Positions 1 through 5,691 of a stretch of 5,691 nucleotides of DNA are shown piece by piece. The notes below the pieces were generated by a model. That model did no database searches and was not told the origin of the DNA. It saw nothing but the letters and a program-made list of their open reading frames with translations. Source of the stretch: JACPIN01 sp964367085 (GTDB lineage Archaea > Nanobdellota > Nanobdellia > SCGC-AAA011-G17 > ARS1403). Location of the stretch: assembly GCA_964367085.1 (NCBI GenBank), contig CAYIWL010000050.1, positions 1 to 5,691 on the forward strand, read 5' to 3'. The position numbers and the translations under genes are program-made. Numbering within the stretch: position 1 is the first letter of the stretch; the number at the start of each line of letters is the position of its first letter.

Positions 1-330
1 GGACTGCTCGAATTTGGAAGAAAGCTAAAAACAAAATCGGAAGAGACAAAAGGAAGAGACACTTACTCGTCAAGATTAGGAATAAAAAAAGCTTCTTTAA
101 TATTTTCAGTTATCTATATCGTTGTCTTTTTGCTTTTCTCCTATATGTTCTTTAAAATTCAAGGTAATTTAATTTACTACTTAATTTCATTAGTCTTCCT
201 GAATTTGATAACATTTTCAACAGTTCTCTATGCATCATTGAAAAGTAAGACATCAACTAAATTCTTAGAGAGTGCATCGGTGTTGTTTTATATAGCGATG
301 CATTTATTACTCGTGCTTACAAAAATCTAA
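1..330 (+). CDS. UbiA-family membrane prenyltransferase, C-terminal part (5' end outside window)
   Basis: The frame is open from base 1 to a TAA at 328-330, giving 109 residues with no start of their own, so the gene begins upstream. UbiA enzymes move a prenyl chain onto an acceptor (quinone precursor, glycerol-phosphate lipid or similar) inside the membrane. The first 27 residues read as a cytosolic loop: LLEFGRKLK, an EE pair, then GRDTYSSRLG. This matches the loop before the last helices in UbiA-like proteins of the 'E-x-x-RK ... E ... dTYS ... lG' type. Three hydrophobic segments follow (about residues 32-51, 55-77 and 91-107), as expected for helices 7-9 of the nine-helix fold. The first Asp-rich motif would lie upstream and cannot be checked. 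The stop is 1 bp before the next start, so the two genes are probably one transcript. The acceptor and chain length cannot be told. A TTG at 130 is internal, not a real start. Confidence 0.65.
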   Translation, partial: GLLEFGRKLKTKSEETKGRDTYSSRLGIKKASLIFSVIYIVVFLLFSYMFFKIQGNLIYYLISLVFLNLITFSTVLYASLKSKTSTKFLESASVLFYIAMHLLLVLTKI

Positions 331-331
331 T

Positions 332-952
332 ATGAAAACAGCATTAAGAAATTTAGCCTTTTTTTTAACGCACTTTATTTTCGCTGTCCCTGTAAGACTT
401 ATTTTCCAAATAGGAAGCAATGGACATAGTTTGATAATTTCCAAAGAAAAGAAATACATTATTGCAGCAAATCACCCCTCAAAATTAGATCCTTTCTTGA
501 TTCTGGCTGGATTGCCTCTCAAAACTTTCTTAAAATTAATTCCTTTTGCTTTTTTAACAACAGAGGATTATCTGAAAAAATGGAATTATAAGCCTTTTCT
601 TTTAATGTGGGGATGTGTTTCAAATAAAGAAAAAAATAAAATTAAACCCTTGCAGAGATTAAAAAGTAAATTAAAGAACGATGAAACTGTTTTTATCTTT
701 CCGGGAGGCGAACTTGAAAAAAGAGGAAATCCAAGCTCTCATAAAGTCGGAGCAGTTTATTTGGAAAGAGAAGTAAAAGACTCATTTATATTGCCTGTTA
801 AAATCACTGTTTCCAATAAAATCACGCTAATAAATTTAATTAAAAGAAAAGTAAAAATAAAGATTGAGTTTAAGAAAGTTTTTAGACATGAAAAATTTGA
901 AGAAGATTTACAACCCTTAACAAAAGATTTAATGAATAAAATTATTAGCTAA
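332..952 (+). CDS. PlsC-like acyltransferase (LPLAT superfamily) with a PGG-x-x-E motif
   Basis: This 206-residue protein is the usual size for a lysophospholipid/1-acylglycerol-phosphate acyltransferase, which transfers an acyl group from a thioester donor to a lipid hydroxyl at the membrane face. The catalytic HX4D motif is clear: N47-H48-PSKL-D53. The block normally reading FPEGxR is FPGGELEKRGN (123-133), followed by K138-VGAVYLE and ILPVKI (153-158), the usual K-x-G-A and V-P-V blocks. An N-terminal hydrophobic stretch (about 8-27) could anchor it. The PGG-x-x-E form recalls the PGG-x-x-E signature of the DGAT2 branch, while HPSKLD is PlsC-like, so the exact substrate is open. The start is ATG 332, 1 bp after the prenyltransferase stop; there is no Shine-Dalgarno site, suggesting translational coupling. 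The last 24 bp overlap the end of the opposite-strand GNAT gene. Superfamily assignment is firm; substrate is not. Confidence 0.85.
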   Translation: MKTALRNLAFFLTHFIFAVPVRLIFQIGSNGHSLIISKEKKYIIAANHPSKLDPFLILAGLPLKTFLKLIPFAFLTTEDYLKKWNYKPFLLMWGCVSNKEKNKIKPLQRLKSKLKNDETVFIFPGGELEKRGNPSSHKVGAVYLEREVKDSFILPVKITVSNKITLINLIKRKVKIKIEFKKVFRHEKFEEDLQPLTKDLMNKIIS

Positions 953-1969
953 TTTTCTTTCCAAAGCGACGTATTTTCTGATAACTTCTACTCCGGGATA
1001 AGGCAGTTTAGTAACTGTGTTTCCCATCGTCACGAGAGCATAAATCATTTTAGAAATTCCTTTTTCAAATGCTTTTTTATGTTGAGAGTAAATAAGTGCA
1101 GCTCCAACTTTCTTATTTTGATATTCTGGAAGAACAGCTATTGATTTAAGGATAATACTCTCTTTATCAATGGAGTCATAAATGCTTGAACAAAAGCCCA
1201 CTGCTTCACCTTTAGAATTATAAATTATTTCCATTAAAAGATTATCAAATATTTCCTTAGTGTCTTGGTAAATATACATATATTCATTTTTAGAAATCTC
1301 AACATATGACCAACTATCTGTAAAAGTTCTTTTTGCTATTTCATATATTAATAAAAGGCATTCATCTAAATTATTTTTGTCTACCTGTAAAATCTTAAAA
1401 CCCTCTTTTATCAATGAATCATAAGCGGGCTTTGTATAAGGAAGAATTGTTTGATAATCCGTTCTTTGCCCGGTTCCATATTCTGCAACTTCTTCAAACC
1501 CCAAATTAGTAAATTGTTTTATATAATAATCTTTAGTTATCGGTTCTAATACAAAGGTGTCTTTTTGTTCAACAACAAAGCGATACGAATGCCATATTGT
1601 TAAATTAATCGGAGCTCTTATTATATCGCAACTGTTCTCTTTTAAATAATTTATGGCTGTTTCTATAAGGGCGCTGGCTGCTTCATTATTATTAATGCAT
1701 TCATAAAATCCAAGGATGCCTATATTTTTTTCAAGCCTTTTGTCTATCATTGTTGAAATATGGCCTGCGACTTCTTTACCGGAATAAGCAATAAAGTTTT
1801 TAATTTTTATATAACTAAATGAAGGATTGCTTTTATTTTTTATTCTCTTTATTGCTTGTAAATAATAATTAATATGTTTCCTATCCCTGTAAAGCATTCT
1901 CATAAAGTCAATAAATTCTTCGCTGGGTTTCTCTTCAAATTCATATTGTTCTATATTATAACTATTCAT
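929..1969 (-). CDS. Tandem-GNAT N-acetyltransferase-like protein, YghO-related
   Basis: GNAT enzymes move an acyl group from acyl-CoA to an amine. This 346-residue protein has two GNAT-like halves. The C-terminal half carries a standard acetyl-CoA loop: SIAVLPEYQNKKVGAALI (276-293), with strand 4, then N-K-K-V-G-A. The N-terminal half (about 15-165) follows the YghO pattern: a short-chain entry region, NPSF then FIAYSGKEVAGHIS (59-72), GILGFYE (84-90), a helix ending in IIRAPINLT (116-124), and YYIKQFTNLGF (148-158). It lacks an obvious intact Q/R-x-x-G-x-G/A loop, so it may be structural. The end, RKYVALERKL, also fits that family. YghO-type proteins have no established substrate. ATG 1969 lies inside the last codons of the upstream dikinase-like gene (8-bp overlap). 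A GGGGAG stretch 10 nt before it is a poorly spaced Shine-Dalgarno candidate. It is the last gene of the leftward operon. Confidence 0.8.
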   Translation of the reverse strand: MNSYNIEQYEFEEKPSEEFIDFMRMLYRDRKHINYYLQAIKRIKNKSNPSFSYIKIKNFIAYSGKEVAGHISTMIDKRLEKNIGILGFYECINNNEAASALIETAINYLKENSCDIIRAPINLTIWHSYRFVVEQKDTFVLEPITKDYYIKQFTNLGFEEVAEYGTGQRTDYQTILPYTKPAYDSLIKEGFKILQVDKNNLDECLLLIYEIAKRTFTDSWSYVEISKNEYMYIYQDTKEIFDNLLMEIIYNSKGEAVGFCSSIYDSIDKESIILKSIAVLPEYQNKKVGAALIYSQHKKAFEKGISKMIYALVTMGNTVTKLPYPGVEVIRKYVALERKLANNFIH

Positions 1970-4466
1970 GAATTTTTATCTCCCCTGTTGATCCATTTAT
2001 TGTAACTATCTGGTTATCTTTAAGATTTTTAGTTGCGCCTTTGACTCCAATTATGCAAGGAAGATTCAGCTCTCTGGAAATAATAGCTGCATGAGAAAGC
2101 AATCCCCCGTGTTCTACTATCATTCCCTTGCAAAGTCCAAACAGAGGTGTCCAGCCTGGATCAGTATGCTTTGTAACAATTATTTCGTAATCTTCTGCCT
2201 CCGGCAGCTTAAATGAGTTTAATATTTTAATTTTGCCTTTGACAATCCCATAAGAACATCCTTTTCCAGATAAATGTTTTTCTTTCTTACCTGACTTTAT
2301 CGGTTTTGTTGATAAAAAGGTGTAAGGGTCTCCCTCTGTTATGAAAACATCTTCCAATTCCTTTTTAACAAATTCTGCATATTGTTTTTTCCTTAATACA
2401 ACAAATTCTTTTAAATTTGAAGTAGTATTTGAACCCTCTATAAATCGCTTTATTTCATCAACTTCGAGATAAAATATGTCTCTACAATTTTCTAAAATTC
2501 CCTGTTCCTGAAATTTCTTGCCTATTTGTGTAAAAAGTTTCCTCGCCAAACTAAATGATTGAGAGCGCAAAAGTCTTAATTCCTCTCTTCTTCTCGTGTA
2601 GTGTTTTATCTTTTTAAGAAAATATTTCATTTTTATTTTTTGTGAGAAAGAAAAGTTTATTGGTAAATTTAAATTACTTATTTCTGTATGGTTTTTTTTA
2701 TTGTTTGAATTTGTGTATGAATGCAATAATTTAATTATATACTCTGGATTTGTGTCAAAGTCCTCCGTTTCCAGCTTAAGCTCATTTGCAAACCTTCCGC
2801 CATACTTATTAAAATAATTCCTGATATTTTCTCTTAATTGAGAATATTTTTTGTTTTTGTATATCTCTTCTAGACATTTATTATATTTTTTATTTTTTGC
2901 TAAAATTACTAAATCATTATGCCGTTCAAAATCTTTGGATAATGCCTGCAAAATATTAACCTGCTCGGCGCTTATGACATTTTTTATATTTGATACAAGA
3001 TTTAAAATTTCTTCCTCTGATATTCTATTTCTTTTAGCAAACTTTTGAAGAGAGCCAAAAAAAGTCATTAGTAAAAAATCGTTTTCAACTGTAATGCTCC
3101 ACTTATCAAGAAGTTCCCTTAAAGATTTGTAATATAAATTAAGCAATTCTCTTGATGACATAAAAGAAAAATTATGTTTACTAAATTCTCTGTAGTATTT
3201 TTTTACATGTTCTTTGAACTTTTCTATATTATTTTCAAAAAAAGGATAGCGTAGTACTAATATTAAATAGTACTTTGCTTTAAAATAAAGAGTGGCATTC
3301 TTTTTATAATCCTCATCCAGCTCGGCTTTGCTTTTAGCAGATATCATTATATTAAGATTTGATTTATTCCTTTCATATCCTGGAAAGAGAGTCATCATCC
3401 TATACCAATTAAGCATATTATAATAAAATCTCCCGTAAAAAAATCCTAAAAGATTCTCAAAAATATCTTTATGTTGCTTTATTTTTCTATCACTTAATCC
3501 TGATCTTCTAGCCAAATCAATATATGTCGCTTCATAAATATGCCTTGCATATGAAGCAGTTAAAGGCAGCACAATCCCGCCATAACTCTCTGCAATATTC
3601 GAATTATCCCATACTCTAACCTCTTTTGAAATTGTAGCAGTGATTGGTCTGGATTGTAAAATATAAAGTCGAGAATCTTTTATTGTCCATTCAACATCTT
3701 GAGGAGAGTTAAATAATTTTTCTATCTTTTTTCCCTCGATAATTAATTTATTAATATAAAAATTATTTAATAGAGAGAAATTTTTAATATTCTTATTTCC
3801 TTTTTCTAAAAAAATTTCCTTTCCTGACTTTCCCTCTACAACAGAAAGCGCAGTTCCTTTATTAAAATTTATTAAAATACCCTTCCTACCTTCTTTAATT
3901 GCGGTCGTAAACATTACACCTGAAATCTCCCCCTCAATAAATTCCTGAATTATAATTGAAGATAATGGAAATTCTTTGATATTTCTCGTCTTCAAATAAA
4001 AATATGCTCTTCTAGAGAATAATGAAGAGATTGTTTTGCTTATTTTTTTTATTAGGTTATTTTTATCTTTTGTTAAAATATATGAATCATAAATTCCCGC
4101 AAAAGAGTCTTTTATACTATCTTCTGAAGAAGCAGATGACCTAATTATCAATTTATCTATTTTAAGCCCTTGCTTTAATTTTTCCACTTCATTAATTAAT
4201 TCGCTTGTTAGATTTGATTTTAATATCTTTTCCCTTATCTTTTCTAATTTTTTAAGAGCATTTTTATTATTATCATTAAAAATATCACTCAAATATTTCT
4301 TATTAATATTTAGACTATTAAGAAATTTTTCTATTTTAAAAATCGGAATGATTCCGAACTCTGGAACAGAAAAATTTGCATTTTTTAATTTTATAAGATT
4401 AAACGCTTTTCCTCCAACAGAGAATGAAGAAAGAGAATCTTGTCCGTTTTTTATTTTTGCCACCAT
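1962..4466 (-). CDS. PEP-synthase/rifampin-phosphotransferase-like dikinase, three-domain
   Basis: This 834-residue protein should split ATP, phosphorylate a histidine and pass the phosphate to an unknown acceptor. The N-terminal ATP-grasp (1-280) shows VGGKAFNL (17-24), IIRSSASSED (107-116, R109), FAGIYDSYI (122-130), QEFIEGEISGVMFT (174-187) and DVEWT...LQSRPIT (257-276). A helical middle (about 285-725) opens with WDNSNIAESYGG (286-297) and includes KYGGRFANELKL (554-565) and DIFYLEVDEI (663-672), blocks seen in rifampin phosphotransferases. The C-terminal swivel (732-834) has TDPGWTPLF (768-776) and GGLLSHAAIISREL (787-800) with catalytic H792, ending VTINGSTGEI. Only 42 residues follow H792, so the PEP/pyruvate barrel of true PEP synthase is absent. 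The length is close to that of rifampin phosphotransferase, but the middle domain sets the acceptor and is divergent. ATG 4466 overlaps the upstream diiron gene by 16 bp; codon 2 is GTG, an alternative start. No Shine-Dalgarno site is visible. Confidence 0.88.
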   Translation of the reverse strand: MVAKIKNGQDSLSSFSVGGKAFNLIKLKNANFSVPEFGIIPIFKIEKFLNSLNINKKYLSDIFNDNNKNALKKLEKIREKILKSNLTSELINEVEKLKQGLKIDKLIIRSSASSEDSIKDSFAGIYDSYILTKDKNNLIKKISKTISSLFSRRAYFYLKTRNIKEFPLSSIIIQEFIEGEISGVMFTTAIKEGRKGILINFNKGTALSVVEGKSGKEIFLEKGNKNIKNFSLLNNFYINKLIIEGKKIEKLFNSPQDVEWTIKDSRLYILQSRPITATISKEVRVWDNSNIAESYGGIVLPLTASYARHIYEATYIDLARRSGLSDRKIKQHKDIFENLLGFFYGRFYYNMLNWYRMMTLFPGYERNKSNLNIMISAKSKAELDEDYKKNATLYFKAKYYLILVLRYPFFENNIEKFKEHVKKYYREFSKHNFSFMSSRELLNLYYKSLRELLDKWSITVENDFLLMTFFGSLQKFAKRNRISEEEILNLVSNIKNVISAEQVNILQALSKDFERHNDLVILAKNKKYNKCLEEIYKNKKYSQLRENIRNYFNKYGGRFANELKLETEDFDTNPEYIIKLLHSYTNSNNKKNHTEISNLNLPINFSFSQKIKMKYFLKKIKHYTRRREELRLLRSQSFSLARKLFTQIGKKFQEQGILENCRDIFYLEVDEIKRFIEGSNTTSNLKEFVVLRKKQYAEFVKKELEDVFITEGDPYTFLSTKPIKSGKKEKHLSGKGCSYGIVKGKIKILNSFKLPEAEDYEIIVTKHTDPGWTPLFGLCKGMIVEHGGLLSHAAIISRELNLPCIIGVKGATKNLKDNQIVTINGSTGEIKIHE

Positions 4467-5071
4467 TTTGGATTGTCTTCAAATTCCTTTGTATGCTCTT
4501 TTATTGTTCTAGCATAATCTGCCGCCTCTCCGCCGGTCTTTTCTAACTTTTCTAAGTCTTCGTAATAAAGATCTTTCTCAAGTTTGGCAAATCTCTCAAG
4601 AACGTCTTTAACTTTTGTATTGCCCCTCTCTATTTCTTTTTCTAAATATGCTTTTATCCATGCCAAGTGAGGTTCTTCCTCGGGAATTAGCTTTTCCAGA
4701 ACTTCCTTAATATGCGGGCTCTTAGTCCATTTAGCATGAATGGAAAAATGAAAAGGCACTCTTTGCTCAAAAATATGTGTAAAAGCAAGAAATTCAAAGA
4801 TATCTTTAGTTTCATTAACATGAAAAAAATAATTTTCGCCCTTTACGTCATGTATTTCTATAATCGGAATCTTTAGTTTTTTGATGATATCATACCAAAC
4901 AAATGCGTGTCTTGCTTCTTCCATACAATGTCTTGTGAGATTAACAATCAAACTATGATTTGTTACTTTTCTCGCCATTTTCCCAAGTAAGATTGACCCT
5001 GCAAGTTCAGAAGCCGCATATCTATTTATTATGAAAATCTCAAATTCACTTATATTAAACTCCATAAACAT
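4451..5071 (-). CDS. Ferritin-like diiron-carboxylate protein
   Basis: The protein has 206 residues from ATG 5071, or 204 from ATG 5065. It is a mostly helical four-helix-bundle protein with a full diiron ligand set in the expected order: E22 (helix 1, AASELAG), E52-A-R-H55 (helix 2), E102 (helix 3, HIFEQR) and E132-E-P-H135 (helix 4, PEEEPHLAW). Such centres react with oxygen or peroxide, as in oxygenases, MiaE-type hydroxylases or rubrerythrin-like peroxidases. There is no CxxC pair (only C49), so it has no rubredoxin domain and would need an outside electron donor. A Lys/Glu-rich helical tail (about 145-206) follows the core. It is the first gene of the leftward operon and shares 16 bp with the dikinase-like gene, so the two products probably act together. 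The second ATG (5065) fits better with the TATA element, as a leaderless start. The reaction is unknown. Confidence 0.82.
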   Translation of the reverse strand: MFMEFNISEFEIFIINRYAASELAGSILLGKMARKVTNHSLIVNLTRHCMEEARHAFVWYDIIKKLKIPIIEIHDVKGENYFFHVNETKDIFEFLAFTHIFEQRVPFHFSIHAKWTKSPHIKEVLEKLIPEEEPHLAWIKAYLEKEIERGNTKVKDVLERFAKLEKDLYYEDLEKLEKTGGEAADYARTIKEHTKEFEDNPKWWQK

Positions 5072-5086
5072 AACTAAAAGATAAGA

Positions 5087-5094
5087 TTTATATA
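5087..5094 (-). promoter_or_regulatory. Archaeal TATA box for the diiron/dikinase/GNAT operon
   Basis: Read on the minus strand this is TATATAAA. Its centre lies about 26 bp upstream of the ATG at 5065, the usual TATA-to-start distance in archaea, which would make the mRNA leaderless and favour ATG 5065 over ATG 5071. The transcription start is inferred from spacing only. In AT-rich DNA such matches can arise by chance, but this one sits in the only real intergenic gap of the window. Confidence 0.5.
5087..5094 (+). promoter_or_regulatory. Archaeal box A (TTTATATA) for the rightward membrane-protein operon
   Basis: TTTATATA matches the archaeal box A consensus exactly and is preceded by a purine-rich GATAAGA that could serve as a BRE. 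The expected start of transcription is near 5116-5117, just before the GAGGT ribosome binding site, leaving a leader of about 11 nt. The same eight bases read as TATATAAA on the other strand, so one near-palindromic element may serve both divergent operons. No -35-like hexamer is seen at a suitable distance. Confidence 0.5.
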
Positions 5095-5118
5095 GTTAAT
5101 TATTCGCTTTATATCAAA

Positions 5119-5123
5119 GAGGT
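5119..5123 (+). promoter_or_regulatory. Shine-Dalgarno site (GAGGT)
   Basis: GAGGT pairs with the anti-Shine-Dalgarno end of 16S rRNA and lies 4 nt before ATG 5128. It supports that start and contrasts with the internal genes to its left, which have no such site. Confidence 0.65.
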
Positions 5124-5127
5124 AAAA

Positions 5128-5658
5128 ATGATATTCGAAATTTTAATTCTTTTAATAACTCTTGTTCTATTGCTATGGCTGCAATCTAAAAATAAAAATT
5201 CCTGGAAAGTCTTTATTATTACTGCAATTGGTATTCTTTTATTTGAATACTACACTCAAGCCCTATGGTTTAATCAAAATTTAGAAAAATGGGCTTATTT
5301 ATACCTTGATATTAGTTGGATTATGACTTTGTTGTGGACCAATGTAATTTTATTCTCTATTTTTATTGTTGAAACTCTAAAATCAAAATCCAGTGAAGTT
5401 AAAAAATTCTTTATGAGTATCGGTATAATCACCATATTTGTTCTTGCTATCGAATGGATTTTAATAAGAACAAATATAAGAGGCTATCCACAAGTAATTT
5501 TGGATCTCTATGAGAAAACTCCGAGATTATTTGGCATCGTCCCGTTGAGAGAATTGGTGTATATCTTTGCTTTTATGTGTTTAGTATTAGCCTTTACTAG
5601 ATACTGGCAAGCAAATTATAACTTAAATTTTAATAAATTTAGTGGAGGAAAAAAATGA
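5128..5658 (+). CDS. Five-helix integral membrane protein, unknown function
   Basis: The 176-residue product has five predicted membrane segments (about 2-20, 26-48, 61-83, 94-114 and 138-158) with short Lys-rich loops at 20-25 and 85-93, and a Lys-rich tail. I do not recognise a family. Several acidic residues fall in or at the edges of helices: E40 in LLFEYYTQALW, E82, E109 in LAIEWIL and E142 in GIVPLRELVYIF. The last block faintly recalls the G-x-P-x-E-E segment of small lycopene-cyclase-type membrane proteins, but the second Glu and the rest of that pattern are not convincing, so I do not assign it. The start ATG 5128 is supported by GAGGT at 4 nt and a box A upstream. The stop overlaps the next start (ATGA), so the two genes are coupled. 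Confidence 0.75.
   Translation: MIFEILILLITLVLLLWLQSKNKNSWKVFIITAIGILLFEYYTQALWFNQNLEKWAYLYLDISWIMTLLWTNVILFSIFIVETLKSKSSEVKKFFMSIGIITIFVLAIEWILIRTNIRGYPQVILDLYEKTPRLFGIVPLRELVYIFAFMCLVLAFTRYWQANYNLNFNKFSGGKK
5644..5648 (+). promoter_or_regulatory. Shine-Dalgarno site (GGAGG) inside the preceding gene
   Basis: A strong GGAGG lies within the Ser-Gly-Gly codons at the end of the membrane-protein gene and 6 nt before ATG 5655. It decides the start of the last, truncated gene. Confidence 0.75.
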
Positions 5659-5691
5659 ACATATCAGAACTTAGCCGAGTCATAGAACAAG
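5655..5691 (+). CDS. Start of an unidentified protein (3' end outside window)
   Basis: Translation from ATG 5655 gives MNISELSRVIEQ before the window ends. The start is well supported: a GGAGG site sits 6 nt upstream, and the ATG overlaps the preceding stop in an ATGA arrangement typical of translationally coupled operon genes. Twelve residues are too few to assign a family; they look like an amphipathic N-terminal helix with no signal peptide. It probably functions with the membrane protein before it. Confidence 0.65.
   Translation, partial: MNISELSRVIEQ

Noticed and set aside
130..330. Separate 66-residue membrane protein starting at TTG 130
   Set aside because: The frame is open back to base 1 and the upstream residues match the UbiA-type loop, so this is the end of a longer gene.
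2851..3048. Open frame of 65 codons on the + strand
   Set aside because: It lies wholly inside the dikinase-like gene on the other strand, has no ribosome binding site, and its product is low-complexity without a recognisable domain. It is a shadow frame.
4041..4050. Run of eight T (A on the coding strand) as a possible programmed frameshift site; a similar run at 359-366
   Set aside because: Both lie in uninterrupted, full-length reading frames with recognisable domains on either side, and such runs are expected at this base composition.
1962..4466. True phosphoenolpyruvate synthase (ppsA) or pyruvate phosphate dikinase
   Set aside because: The phosphohistidine domain is at the extreme C-terminus and no PEP/pyruvate-binding barrel follows it; a long helical domain sits in the middle instead.
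4451..5071. Rubrerythrin
   Set aside because: The diiron site would fit, but there is no rubredoxin-type pair of CxxC motifs; only one cysteine is present.
5072..5127. Bacterial sigma-70 promoter
   Set aside because: AT-rich hexamers resembling -10 boxes occur, but none has a TTGACA-like partner at 16-18 bp on either strand; the archaeal TATA spacing fits both genes better.
1..5691. tRNA or rRNA genes, CRISPR arrays, insertion sequences, long repeats
   Set aside because: Coding sequence covers nearly all of the window; no cloverleaf, spaced direct repeats, transposase motifs or flanking inverted repeats were seen by eye.

Overview
This AT-rich window holds seven protein genes, two of them cut by the window edges, and almost no non-coding DNA. 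The only intergenic gap of any size is 56 bp. Several features suggest an archaeon. The single divergent promoter region contains an exact archaeal box A (TTTATATA) and no convincing bacterial -35/-10 pair. One start looks leaderless and most internal starts lack a Shine-Dalgarno site. The proteins are very rich in Lys, Ile and Asn, as in AT-rich small-genome archaea such as DPANN lineages. This placement is an inference; no rRNA or ribosomal marker is present.

Left part (1-952, + strand): the C-terminal third of a UbiA-type membrane prenyltransferase, followed after 1 bp by a PlsC/LPLAT-superfamily acyltransferase. The two are almost certainly cotranscribed and look like membrane-lipid or isoprenoid genes.

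Centre (929-5071, - strand): a compact three-gene operon transcribed leftward from about 5070. In order it encodes a ferritin-like diiron protein, an 834-residue dikinase-type phosphotransferase and a two-domain GNAT acyltransferase related to YghO. The phosphotransferase has an ATP-grasp, a helical middle and a phosphohistidine swivel, the layout of rifampin phosphotransferase, and is not a true PEP synthase. The genes overlap by 16 and 8 bp. Together they offer an oxidation, a phosphorylation or activation, and an acyl transfer. That resembles a small-molecule or lipid modification cassette whose substrate cannot be read from the sequence, and it is the best candidate here for an undescribed system. 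The GNAT gene meets the acyltransferase tail to tail with a 24-bp overlap.

Right part (5072-5691, + strand): a divergent promoter, then a five-helix membrane protein of unknown function. Its last codons carry a GGAGG ribosome binding site for the next gene, which starts in an ATGA overlap and runs off the window after 12 codons.
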